Counted from the stretch's first letter, positions 37,196 to 45,811 are shown. The stretch is 64,000 bases of DNA from Thauera sedimentorum (GCF_014489115.1 NZ_JACTAH010000002.1:1222586-1286585), one strand, 5' to 3'. Made by a program: numbers and translations. The notes: generated by a model not told the origin, from the sequence alone.

Positions 37196-40100
37196 TCACC
37201 GATGCCTAAGATAGTCGGCCCTGAGCTGTTCAAAACGTGGGTCAGCAGCCAGTTCGGGCATCGCTGTCTGGATCGCCTCCAGGCAGGCTCCTAGGTCACT
37301 GGGAGGCCAATGGGTTTGCTCGCCTATTATCAGACTCAGAAACTCAAGTGCCTCTTCAGGGAAGTCGCTGCAAAGATTGGCTTCATTCAATCGACGCACT
37401 AGGTAGAAAGGTTGTGCCAGTGGCTGCAGCCAAGCATGCAGAAACGCTAATGCCTCCGGGAATGCATCCCGTGCCGCAATGCATAGAAGGCTGAGGCTAT
37501 CGGCGATCTTCCGGGAAACGTTGTCCCGGGTCTTGGGCCAGATGGCGTGAAGGTATGGGGCGACCCGGTTTTTCCAGTAGTCGGCCCGTTGATCGCCCGC
37601 ACCATCAAGCGCGCGCACTAGAGCCCGCGCGGCAACAGACAAACCATCCGGTGGCAGTGCGAGGGTGGCGGTCGTCAGCTCGGCGGTGGTGAAGGTGTCG
37701 GCTGGGTCGAGGGCGGAAAATGTCAGCAGCGATGCGTACTGTCCGCCGTAGTTGCCGAGTACCGCATAGTGTCGCGCCGTGTCCAGAAAAGCCGGCTTGA
37801 TTGCTTCGATAAAGGGCCGGTGTAGGCGGGGTGACCTCAGGAAGCCCTCCCATGCTGCAAGCGCTTCGACTTCGGAACGGCGCCAATCGAACAGTGGCAA
37901 CAAATGCTGCGCCGCCCACTCCCGGTCGACACGGAACAGCACAATGACATTGGTTGCCAGCAAGGCGCGGCCAGCTCGGAACTTGTCTATCCTGGTGTCG
38001 CAGAGTTCGCTGAATATAGGCTTGAGCTCTGCTGGCAAGCCTTGCCCGTCCTCCAGCGTGCCTCGATACCACCAGCGCAGCAATGCTTCTGTTAGATGGC
38101 CAACCGTGTGGTTGATCGTGCGTATGACTACTTCGGCTGTATTAGCGTTGTCCTGGCTCGCCAGTGCCAGGAGACGACGAACCAACTTGAAGAAGAGCAT
38201 ATCGTGGCCCTTGAACGCATTAGCGATGGCTTGCAGCCAGCAGCTGACACTGTAGGCGAGCGATTGCAGGAGATCACTTGGGGCGTCCGTAAGAACGGGT
38301 GCGAAGAAACGCCAGGAGCGGTTCAGGAGCCGTTCTTCTGACCACACCTGCAGTGCCTCGCGCCAGCGATCCTTAGGCCAGATACCTACTCTAGTCAGTG
38401 CGTACAAGGCACATGCAGTTGTAGCAAAATTGTCTCGGCAACGTTGCCGCCAGTCGTCCTCCTGCCAGGGGTCTGCGTTGGGCTCTTGTTTGAGCCATTC
38501 GATTAGCTCACGGCGACGTCGCGGTGCGACGACGAATTTCCGCCACTCATTACCATCGCCCGTCCAGTAAGGAAACTCGTCGCGCTGATCTGGCGCCAGT
38601 TGCCATTTCGGATACTGGGTCGAAAGTTCCTCCAGTCTTTCTTTGCTAGTCGTACCCAGTACAGCGCCGGCTTCGGTGATCTTTGCCAGCCGCAGAAAAA
38701 CTTCGTGGTCAACGAATTGATTCCAGCGCTCAGGTGCAATGTCGTCGTCGAACAACTCGCGAGGAGGTCCGGCGACCACGGCCAGCTCCAGTTCCCGCAG
38801 CATCGACGCATTGAACTGCGGTGCTAGGACCACTAGCAGCCGCATAGTTTCCCGCTTGGTTTCCTCGGACCATAGCCACAAGTGATCCTCCGCCAGCAGC
38901 CAATCGAGAGCGCGCCGAAGGGGGATTACGTTACCCTGCGCCGCGGCAAAGAAGGCGAGGCGCCGGAACAGCGGGTAAGGTGTTTGCCACCAGGACTCGG
39001 CCACAAATGCTGCCTGTGTCGGAGATTGAGCTGCTGTCGCAAGCCACGCGTCTCGAGTTAGGTCGATCAGCGCTGTCCAGTCGTGGTAAGCCTGGTTCTG
39101 CGGGTGCTCACTGATTGACGGCTGATGGATGTAGGACAGATCGCTCCTAGGTTCGGCATCGCCGAGCTCCTGCATCAGGTCAAGCGCGTCCCGCAGCAGG
39201 AAACTGAATTCGGACAGCAGTTCTGGCAATACGGCAGTCCAGCGCCCATCCTTGGTCAGATCATGCACGCTGGAATGGACGTGATCCGTCGAAAGTACGA
39301 TCTCCCAGTCCACCAGATCCTTAACCCGTGCAGGTTCAGTGTCTTTCTGATGATCTTCAGGCAACCGGAAGGACTCTCGCAGCGACACACGTGGCGTCAG
39401 TGCTGCGCGAAGGTCGAGGCGCAAGGTGGCGGTGAGCCCATCGCGCTTGAAGCGGTCATGCCAACGATATAGGTCTAAGTCGTTCAACCACGATTTCACC
39501 CGCCCAGTTAGCAGCAGCCGCCACAGGGTGCGCATCAACGGTCCAGGGATCGCGTTGGGCGCCGTTTCACGAACTTGCTCCAACGCGACGATGTTGCCCT
39601 CCTGCTCAAGCTTGACAATCTCGTCCAAACGGCCGTCGATCCGACTAGCAAATTCGCTATGAAGCTGCCCGCCGCTCTTGACCAGCCAAAGCAGCAGTGC
39701 CGGGTCGTTAAGATGGCGGATCAGCCAGCGTGCCAGTTGCCGCATTACTTCGTCCCAGCGACTGCTGCGCGCACTGGCATCGACCAAACACATCGACGGA
39801 GCCAGTTCATAAGGCGAAGGTCGGCGGGTCAGACTGAACGTGAGCTTGTCATCAACGATCGATCTGGGCCGGACGCCGAAGCGGCTCAGATCGGCATACT
39901 GGTACCGCTCATCGCTCAGGGGCTCAAGCCAATCTAGTGATGGCACTGGGTCCAAATCAGCAAAGCGCCTTGCGGGCAGACCGCCGGGATCACTCAAGGC
40001 CCAAAGCAGGCGGCTGACAAAATCGTCCTGTTGGGTGCTCGCCATGGGGCGAGCAATAGCACACTCGACGACAATGCGTTCCTTGCCGCGTATGCCGTCA

Positions 40101-40978
40101 CGGTAGGTCTTGGCCCAGGCACGTAAGGTCTTGTGGAGGTAGGCGTGGCGATTGTGTTCGCGGTAGAGAATAGGTGTGACGTTCTTGGCTCGCCACTCGT
40201 TGGCCCGTTCCGTTTCCTTGTCCTTGGAGTAACTGCCGAAAGCGAACATCTCCGGTGGCGACTCGCCGAGCAGCCGGTCGGCGGCCAGCGCGTCCATCAT
40301 GTAGCGCAATACCGGGTCGTTGATGCTGTAGCCAACGAAACAGACGATGTAGTTTCTGAACAGTTCGCTGACGAAACGCGCTGCCCAGCGTTCGGTGAGA
40401 TAGGCGAGGCCGAAGTCGCCGCTGGAAACGACCAGGCGATCCAGATCGTTTGGTGTCGGCGCTAGAGTGAGGAGGCCATGCAGATATACCAGACCATCCC
40501 AGCGGTTCTTGGGTACCGGTAGCAACGGTGCATGAAAACGCTCGATCTGCAGTGACTTCGTTGCAATCACTTCCTCGAAGAGGCGATCGAAATTGGTGGT
40601 GATGATACGCGTGCGACCTTCGCGGGTCTTAGATAACGTCAACAACGCCTCGTGGGTTGCGGTTGCATTCGGAGCGTTGAGGTTGGGATTCAGAATCTCA
40701 GCTAGTGCTTTCCGTACCCTGGATTCTTTGCGGCCACCGACAATGTTCGCTTCCAGCAGGCCTACGGCTGTGTCGAACTGTTTGGCCTTGATCGCTGCCT
40801 GTTGTATAGCGTTTGGCGGCGTCCCCAAGACTGTATAGAGCTTTGCCACCAAATCGGAAAAGCCCGGCAGGCCTGCCGGGTAGGAAACACCCGCGCCGCA
40901 GAAGAAAACCACTCGCCCGTCCTCATGCGCCTGTATCAGGCGTTCGGGAATATCTGGGCCGTTCTTGATAAATTTCAT
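37196..40978 (-). CDS. dsr1: SIR2-domain anti-phage protein, Dsr1-like
   Basis: A 1260-residue protein. The N-terminal SIR2 domain has the NAD-binding G28-A29-G30 in CGAGVSYPAGLPGF, the TTNFD motif with N129 and D131, and H167 in YLHGL, all expected of an active NADase. The remaining 900 or so residues are helical and match no enzyme by eye; size and N-terminus resemble the defence-associated sirtuin Dsr1 (SIR2 plus DUF4020), whose relatives cause abortive infection by depleting NAD. The start at ATG 40978 overlaps the HTH gene by ATGA, so translation is probably coupled. It is the last gene of an operon led by a LexA box. The Dsr1 name rests on recall, not alignment. Confidence 0.8.
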   Translation of the reverse strand: MKFIKNGPDIPERLIQAHEDGRVVFFCGAGVSYPAGLPGFSDLVAKLYTVLGTPPNAIQQAAIKAKQFDTAVGLLEANIVGGRKESRVRKALAEILNPNLNAPNATATHEALLTLSKTREGRTRIITTNFDRLFEEVIATKSLQIERFHAPLLPVPKNRWDGLVYLHGLLTLAPTPNDLDRLVVSSGDFGLAYLTERWAARFVSELFRNYIVCFVGYSINDPVLRYMMDALAADRLLGESPPEMFAFGSYSKDKETERANEWRAKNVTPILYREHNRHAYLHKTLRAWAKTYRDGIRGKERIVVECAIARPMASTQQDDFVSRLLWALSDPGGLPARRFADLDPVPSLDWLEPLSDERYQYADLSRFGVRPRSIVDDKLTFSLTRRPSPYELAPSMCLVDASARSSRWDEVMRQLARWLIRHLNDPALLLWLVKSGGQLHSEFASRIDGRLDEIVKLEQEGNIVALEQVRETAPNAIPGPLMRTLWRLLLTGRVKSWLNDLDLYRWHDRFKRDGLTATLRLDLRAALTPRVSLRESFRLPEDHQKDTEPARVKDLVDWEIVLSTDHVHSSVHDLTKDGRWTAVLPELLSEFSFLLRDALDLMQELGDAEPRSDLSYIHQPSISEHPQNQAYHDWTALIDLTRDAWLATAAQSPTQAAFVAESWWQTPYPLFRRLAFFAAAQGNVIPLRRALDWLLAEDHLWLWSEETKRETMRLLVVLAPQFNASMLRELELAVVAGPPRELFDDDIAPERWNQFVDHEVFLRLAKITEAGAVLGTTSKERLEELSTQYPKWQLAPDQRDEFPYWTGDGNEWRKFVVAPRRRRELIEWLKQEPNADPWQEDDWRQRCRDNFATTACALYALTRVGIWPKDRWREALQVWSEERLLNRSWRFFAPVLTDAPSDLLQSLAYSVSCWLQAIANAFKGHDMLFFKLVRRLLALASQDNANTAEVVIRTINHTVGHLTEALLRWWYRGTLEDGQGLPAELKPIFSELCDTRIDKFRAGRALLATNVIVLFRVDREWAAQHLLPLFDWRRSEVEALAAWEGFLRSPRLHRPFIEAIKPAFLDTARHYAVLGNYGGQYASLLTFSALDPADTFTTAELTTATLALPPDGLSVAARALVRALDGAGDQRADYWKNRVAPYLHAIWPKTRDNVSRKIADSLSLLCIAARDAFPEALAFLHAWLQPLAQPFYLVRRLNEANLCSDFPEEALEFLSLIIGEQTHWPPSDLGACLEAIQTAMPELAADPRFEQLRADYLRHR

Positions 40979-41271
40979 TGCCACTCACATTGGACAACTG
41001 TAATGTCCAGGTCATTCTGGCCCCTGAGCCAAGTCAACAACGCTTGCGCTTGTTCTTCGGTGCCATAGGTCAGGTGCAAGATCTGCTGCAGGGGCATCGG
41101 GATGTTCCGCCCAGTTTCGTATCGACACCCGCCACTTTGCGTCACCCCGATGGGCCGCCAGAAATCTGTCTGGCTCATGCCGAGCTTCTGGCGGCATTCC
41201 CTGATCGCGTCACCCGAACTGAACAGTAGTTTCGGCCGCCTGGATTGCTTCGTCGCGTCAATGGCCGCCAT
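40975..41271 (-). CDS. Small HTH protein, copy 2, coupled to dsr1
   Basis: A 98-residue putative Xre-like protein: basic lead (MAAIDATKQSRRPKLLFSSG), then an HTH (IRECRQKLGMSQTDFWRPIG, VTQSGGCRYETGRNIPMP) and an amphipathic C-terminus. It starts 55 bases after the umuC stop and its TGA overlaps the dsr1 ATG. The tight coupling suggests it works with, or controls, dsr1. A paralogue accompanies the umuC remnant downstream, so the HTH belongs to the umuC module first and dsr1 was added behind it. Confidence 0.75.
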   Translation of the reverse strand: MAAIDATKQSRRPKLLFSSGDAIRECRQKLGMSQTDFWRPIGVTQSGGCRYETGRNIPMPLQQILHLTYGTEEQAQALLTWLRGQNDLDITVVQCEWQ

Positions 41272-41326
41272 CACGTCGTCCTCGGAATTATGCTTATAGC
41301 AATTCTGGCATTCTATCCGAGTCGGC

Positions 41327-42604
41327 TCAGCCCGCGCGGACGATGGGCAACCCGTCCCACGAGGTGGTGTAGGCGGGCGACAATCGCTCGCGCCGCATCT
41401 GCCAAGGCTGCGCGACACCTGCGGCAAGCGATCTGACCGTACCGCGCCCCCAGCGCTGGTTGATGGCATCAAGTGCCGCCATGAGCGGTGCAGCACGCGT
41501 GTCTGAAGCGCTAGTCTGATCGTCCTCAAAGAGACTGGCCTGACGTTGCGTGCGTGGGCTGAGTTCGCTCAGCATCACCGCTGCCTTCTGATAGACGAAC
41601 CCCGCCCGAAAGATGCCAGCCAGCGTACGGGTGGCAATGCCAACCAGTGCTCGCGTGTCGTCCGTGGGGAAGGGAATCGGCACCGTCACACTTCGTTGGT
41701 ACTGAGGTGCTTCGGGTTTGAAGGGATTGGTGCGGATCATCACCGTGAGCGCACCGGCGACACAGCTCTGCTGGCGCAACTTCTCCGCCGCGCGGCTCGT
41801 ATATGCGGCTACCGCTTCTTTGAGCGTGGGCAGATCCTCCACCCACTGCCCGAATGAGCGGCTGGCCATGATCTGCTGCTTCGGGCTCGCCACTTCCTCC
41901 AACTCAAGGCAGGCCGTACCGTTGAGCTCTCGTACCGTGCGTTCGAGCACCACCGAGAAGCGTTGCCGGATGGCTTGTGGGTCGGTGCCAGCAAGATCGG
42001 CCACGGTGTGGATGTCCATCGCAGCCAACTGCTCAGTAAAGCGCCGACCGACGCCCCAGACTTCGCCGACCTCAATCCGTCCGAAGCGCGCATCGCGCTC
42101 CTCAACCCTCATCTGCGCCAGATCACACACCCCCTCGAAGGCTGGATCCTTCTTGGCGATGTGATTCGCGAGCTTGGCGAGTGTCTTGGTCGGCGCGATG
42201 CCCACGCAAACCGGCAGCCCCAGCCACTGCGCGATCCGTTGCCGGATCCGCTGGCCGTGTGCCACCCGATCCGTAAAACCGCTGAGATCGAGGAAGGACT
42301 CATCGATGCTGTACACCTCCATGCAACTGGAGAAGCCCGAGAGGATCTCGACCACGCGATTGCTCATGTCGGCGTAGAGCGCATAGTTCGATGAGCACGC
42401 CACGATGCCGTGTTCGCGGGCGAGCGCCTGAATCTTGAACCAGGGCTCCCCCATCGGCACCCCAAGCGCCTTGGCTTCGGCCGAGCGGGCCACCACGCAG
42501 CCATCGTTGTTCGATAGCACAACGAGCGGACGGTCAGCCAACTTAGGGTCGAAGAGCTTCTCGCAGGACGCGTAGAAGTTGTTGCAGTCGACGAGCGCAA
42601 ACAC
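41327..42604 (-). CDS. umuC: DNA polymerase V catalytic subunit UmuC
   Basis: Y-family translesion polymerase, active with UmuD-prime in SOS mutagenesis. It has 425 residues, the usual length. The N-terminus MFALVDCNNFYASCEKLFDP carries the first catalytic Asp, and YSIDESFLDLSG near residue 100 carries the Asp-Glu pair. Helix-hairpin-helix (VGEVWGVGRR) and little-finger regions follow. The start is GTG 42604, 18 bases after umuD. A truncated paralogue lies at 36245-37130. Confidence 0.95.
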   Translation of the reverse strand: MFALVDCNNFYASCEKLFDPKLADRPLVVLSNNDGCVVARSAEAKALGVPMGEPWFKIQALAREHGIVACSSNYALYADMSNRVVEILSGFSSCMEVYSIDESFLDLSGFTDRVAHGQRIRQRIAQWLGLPVCVGIAPTKTLAKLANHIAKKDPAFEGVCDLAQMRVEERDARFGRIEVGEVWGVGRRFTEQLAAMDIHTVADLAGTDPQAIRQRFSVVLERTVRELNGTACLELEEVASPKQQIMASRSFGQWVEDLPTLKEAVAAYTSRAAEKLRQQSCVAGALTVMIRTNPFKPEAPQYQRSVTVPIPFPTDDTRALVGIATRTLAGIFRAGFVYQKAAVMLSELSPRTQRQASLFEDDQTSASDTRAAPLMAALDAINQRWGRGTVRSLAAGVAQPWQMRRERLSPAYTTSWDGLPIVRAG

Positions 42605-42622
42605 GGCAGGCCCCCGTGAGAC

Positions 42623-43081
42623 TCAGGCCGGCAGCCGCTTGAACTTGCCGATCACCACGCCCCAGACCTCAAGGTCGCAGCCCTCGGCCAGATCCAGTGC
42701 CGGGTAGGCCGGATTTTCGGCAAGCAACGCCATTCGCCCCGCGCGACAGTACAGGCGTTTGACCAGACGCTCGCCATTCACGAAGGCCACGACAATATGG
42801 CCGTGCTGGGCGCTCAGGCTGCGATCGACCACCAGAATGTCTCCGTCAAAAATCTCCGCCCCCTGCATGGAGTCTCCGCGCACCGGGAAGAAGAAGGTCG
42901 AGACCGGGTTACGCACCAGGTAGTCGTTGATGTCCAGACGCTTGTCCGCGTAGTCCTCCGCTGGCGATGGAAACCCGGCCGAGACCGGCGTGAGCCCCAA
43001 GGGGATCCAACAGCCTGGAGCATCGAGCGGTGCGCGCAAGAGGTCCGCGGGAAGATCCAAGGTGACACACCCTTCACGCAT
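42623..43081 (-). CDS. umuD: UmuD-like S24 peptidase
   Basis: Partner of UmuC; RecA filaments trigger self-cleavage to UmuD-prime. It has 152 residues from MREGCVTLDLPADLLRAP. The self-cleavage site is A35-G36 in VSAGFPSPAEDY, the nucleophile S71 is in GDSM and K108 in RLVKRL is the general base; all are intact. Its start overlaps the zinc-ribbon gene upstream by 8 bases and umuC follows 18 bases after the stop. Confidence 0.93.
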   Translation of the reverse strand: MREGCVTLDLPADLLRAPLDAPGCWIPLGLTPVSAGFPSPAEDYADKRLDINDYLVRNPVSTFFFPVRGDSMQGAEIFDGDILVVDRSLSAQHGHIVVAFVNGERLVKRLYCRAGRMALLAENPAYPALDLAEGCDLEVWGVVIGKFKRLPA

Positions 43082-43298
43082 CGACCGGCCTCCGGACACG
43101 GATAGCGGACGGCTGCACCGACGTCTTTGCCCCGAGAGTCTCGGCGCGCACTGGCCAGCCTTCGTCATCGACCATCAACAAGGTGTGGTCGCACTCGGGG
43201 CACACTCGGAAATAATGCTCGCCATCGGTTGCGTACTCGAAGCGGTCGAGTGCGATCGGACGATGGCAGTGCGGACAGGTGTGGTGGGTGGCGGTCAT
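43074..43298 (-). CDS. Small zinc-ribbon protein leading the umuDC operon
   Basis: A 74-residue protein with two CxxC knuckles, CPHC near residue 8 and CPEC near residue 33, so a likely zinc ribbon. The function is unknown. It is the first gene behind the LexA-box promoter; its start codon is 17 bases from the box and it overlaps umuD by 8 bases, so it is probably SOS-induced. The C-terminal part (VQPSAIRVRRPVDA) shares DNA with the umuD start region. Confidence 0.6.
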   Translation of the reverse strand: MTATHHTCPHCHRPIALDRFEYATDGEHYFRVCPECDHTLLMVDDEGWPVRAETLGAKTSVQPSAIRVRRPVDA

Positions 43299-43315
43299 GG
43301 TGAGGGCGTCTCCGG

Positions 43316-43350
43316 AACTGTAATTCTATTCAGTGTTCGAACAACTGCAA
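43316..43350 (-). promoter_or_regulatory. LexA box overlapping the umuDC-dsr1 promoter
   Basis: The 20-mer at 43316-43335 contains CTGT (43318-43321) and CAG (43331-43333) in the CTG-N10-CAG layout of the LexA box, with an AT-rich centre and flanking A/T. On the - strand a -10 (TAGAAT, 43328-43323) lies inside the box and a -35 (TTGCAG, 43350-43345) is 16 bases upstream. Operator over -10 is a classic repressor layout. The box is 104 bases ahead of the divergent yedK gene and could serve both. Confidence 0.75.
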
Positions 43351-43438
43351 ACCACCACACATCACCCTGCTGCGGGCCTTGTCGCAGCACGCGGCCCGGA
43401 TCAGGATGGCAATCAAGCACTTGCCGGAGGGTTCAACC

Positions 43439-44107
43439 ATGTGCGGTCGCTACGCGCTCTACGGCCCGATCTCCCGGATCCGCGAGCAGTTCGATGCCAA
43501 GGACGACGAGATCGAGTTCGAAGCCCGCTACAACGCAGCGCCCACCCAATGGCTGCCGGTTATCCGGCAGCGTCCGGATGGCGAACGCGTTGTGCACCTG
43601 CTGCGCTGGGGCCTCGTGCCCTCCTGGGCGAAGGACGAATCCATTGGTAACCGGCTCATCAATGCCCGCGCGGAGACGGTGGCAGAGAAGCCCTCGTTTC
43701 GGGCCGCCTATCGCAAGCGTCGCTGCATCGTGCCGGCCAATGGGTTCTATGAGTGGAAGGCGCTCACGCGCGGCAAGCAGCCGTACTACATCCATGCGGC
43801 CGATGATGCGCTTCTCGGGCTCGCGGGGTTGTGGGAGCACTGGAGTCGGCCGGGCGATGGTAAGCGGATCGACACTTTCACCATCTTGACCACCGATGCC
43901 AACACGCTCATGCAGCCGCTGCATGAGCGCATGCCGGTCATCCTCGCGGCGGACGCCTACGTTGCGTGGCTGGAGCCAGAAAGTGATCCAGATGCGTTGC
44001 AGGCGCGACTCGCGCCCTTTGCTGACGGCCTGCTCGCGCTTCACCCCGTAGGCAAGGGCGTTGGCAGCGTCAGAAATGAGGGCGCTGAGCTAATCGAGCG
44101 AATATGA
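43439..44107 (+). CDS. yedK: SOS response-associated peptidase, YedK/HMCES family
   Basis: HMCES/YedK proteins crosslink through Cys2 to abasic sites in single-stranded DNA, protecting them from error-prone processing. It has 222 residues beginning MCGRYALYGPI, so Cys2 is exposed after Met removal. Also typical are NAAPTQWLPVI, LLRWGLVPSWAKD, NARAETVAEKPSF, CIVPANGFYEWK and the His in PLHERMPVIL. The start is ATG 43439 with GGAGGG at 43426-43431. It diverges from the umuDC operon across a LexA box, in keeping with the family name. Confidence 0.94.
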   Translation: MCGRYALYGPISRIREQFDAKDDEIEFEARYNAAPTQWLPVIRQRPDGERVVHLLRWGLVPSWAKDESIGNRLINARAETVAEKPSFRAAYRKRRCIVPANGFYEWKALTRGKQPYYIHAADDALLGLAGLWEHWSRPGDGKRIDTFTILTTDANTLMQPLHERMPVILAADAYVAWLEPESDPDALQARLAPFADGLLALHPVGKGVGSVRNEGAELIERI

Positions 44108-44295
44108 GTAGGGGGTCGGCATCCGCCTAAATCTGACCCTCGGTACCATCGTTCGCCGCGTCGCCATGTTGCGATCGGTGCCCAACACGGGCATCGCGTG
44201 CCCTCAGCAAAGGAGCGTGGCTGAGTGAGGGGTACGTTGTTGTGCGATTGCCCTGTGCTACCCTTCAATATCCAACACGGAGCGGGAGTGTCGCG

Positions 44296-44448
44296 ATGGC
44301 ATTTGTGTCGCTAGTTAGCCTGCTCTTGGCGACTGTGTTCCTTGCTGGGTTTGCTTGGTACGCATCCACACACCGTGAGGAGGATCGCTCCGACTCAGCG
44401 GCGCGAGATCGGTACCCCGGTAGTTCAACTGAGCTACCGAAAGATTGA
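44296..44448 (+). CDS. Small single-pass membrane protein (tentative)
   Basis: A 50-residue reading frame starting MAFVSLVSLLLATVFLAGFA, one hydrophobic helix, then a charged tail with STHREEDRSDSAARDR. A GGGAG lies about 8 bases ahead. No family is recognised. The ribosome-binding site and membrane segment make it plausible, but it could be chance. Confidence 0.4.
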   Translation: MAFVSLVSLLLATVFLAGFAWYASTHREEDRSDSAARDRYPGSSTELPKD

Positions 44449-44568
44449 GACCGCTGACGCGAAGTGGTCGGGACGCATGGTGCATGGGTAAGGCACTGTC
44501 GTCGAGTGCGTAGCCTCAGCATGCTGCGGTCCGAGTGTCCTGCTTCGAGGTACGAAGGATTCCAGCCC

Positions 44569-44784
44569 GTGAAAAAGCGCAAGCGAACCGTGTCACCCGC
44601 AGTGTCCCAGGAGCTTGAGGACGCCCGACTGATGGCGGCTAGAGCCTATCAGGAGCGAACACGCGAGGCCTTTGCTCAAGCACTGCGCGAAGCCTCTTCG
44701 TTGGGGGCGCTAGGTCGCGGTGTACTTGCCGGTCCGACGGTAAAGAACCGTTCGCTCAAGGGGCCTGGTAGCAGCGATGGCTGA
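44569..44784 (+). CDS. Hypothetical short helical protein (weak)
   Basis: A 71-residue frame from GTG 44569, with a Lys/Arg-rich start (MKKRKRTVSPAV) and a helical middle (ELEDARLMAARAYQERTREA). An AAGGA lies about 10 bases upstream. No homology is recognised; possibly a remnant. Confidence 0.25.
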   Translation: MKKRKRTVSPAVSQELEDARLMAARAYQERTREAFAQALREASSLGALGRGVLAGPTVKNRSLKGPGSSDG

Positions 44785-45221
44785 CTCATGGGCGTGGGCA
44801 TCGCCAAGCGGCTTGAGTAGCGGTGTTCTGGGCTGCCAGTGCCCGCAGCACGGTCCTGGCCCGTGTCTGATCCGTCGTTTCGGTTCTTGTACCAATCAGC
44901 AGCTGTCCGATGGATCGGAAAGGCAACAGCGGCAGAGGCCCAGGGAGAACTTGAGACCTCCGGGGCGCCCGCCCCCTCCTTGCATCACGGCAGCCCTTTG
45001 CGCCCGGCGGCCACAGGCCAGGGCGCCTTCATCCGCCGCCGAACCATAGTACGGACGTCCAGGACGATCGTCTCTGCTCTTGCGCGACGATCAAAACCTA
45101 GGCGCTCAGATTCAGGAATGGACATGGTAGCCGGCCGGCAGATTGTCTCAAGTTGTGCACCGGTACACTACAGTCGCCAACGAACCGGACGTGAATCTTT
45201 CCGTCATTGTTGGAGAGCGCG
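44785..45221. other. Gene-poor stretch
   Basis: I see no frame with plausible composition or ribosome-binding site here and no repeat or RNA gene. Short open frames on both strands look like noise. Probably decayed accessory DNA. Confidence 0.4.
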
Positions 45222-45437
45222 ATGAAGGTCCTTGATGTAGTCGCCACGCTACGCGCTTTTCCTGAGCAGCGAGTGGGGAGAGGGCAGGTTGGTACGGTGG
45301 TCGAGGAGTTGAATCGCGACCATGTTCTCGTTGAGTTCGCCGACTTGTACGGCGTCACTCACGCGATTGCGCCCATTCCTGTGAACCAACTGATGGAACT
45401 GAAGTACTCGCCCGCCTGGCCTCCGCCGACTTGTTAA
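45222..45437 (+). CDS. DUF4926 domain protein
   Basis: A 71-residue protein starting MKVLDVVATLRAFPEQRV behind TGGAGAG. The pattern DVVA-x-L, then VGRGQVGTVVEEL, then VEFAD and a C-terminal hydrophobic strand is the small beta-barrel DUF4926 family, often adjacent to a DUF6883-type partner; I see no partner here. A gene fragment follows in the same frame directly after its stop. The role is unknown; small two-gene modules of this kind are suspected toxin-antitoxin or immunity pairs. Confidence 0.65.
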   Translation: MKVLDVVATLRAFPEQRVGRGQVGTVVEELNRDHVLVEFADLYGVTHAIAPIPVNQLMELKYSPAWPPPTC

Positions 45438-45600
45438 CCGAAGCATGGCCGCCCCACGCCGGTCATCCTAGACGACGTGCTGGCGCACCGCGACCCGGAG
45501 TATCTCGCGCCGATGAAGCGCGTCCTCTTCGACGCCGCCACCCGCGACAAGATCCCGCTATTTACCTGCCACCCCGCTAACTCGAGACCTGTGCGTGGTG
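45438..45600 (+). pseudogene. C-terminal fragment of an SMC/AAA-type ATPase
   Basis: The frame right after the DUF4926 stop reads PVILDDVLAHRDPEYLAPMK then TRDKIPLFTCHPAN. This matches the Walker B and end region of SbcC/DndD-like ABC ATPases, where VILDD is followed by a D-loop and a LLFTCH strand. The rest of the protein is absent and the frame degenerates after about 45590. A short relic of a larger lost gene. Confidence 0.5.
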
Positions 45601-45811
45601 TAGCGCTCGATGGAGGGACTGCGAGCAGGGCAAATGGCACCGGCGGGTATGGTGTATGCAACCGTTTATCGCCCGAAGCTAGTAGGTTACAGCTTCCTAA
45701 ATGGCTGCGTTCGGCCATCAGCTGCCCGTCCTCCTCTCCACAATGCAGCCATCCTGATGGCCGCTGGGCCTCGAAAGCTGTCATTGCCTCAAGCACGTCG
45801 CTCCGCTGTCC

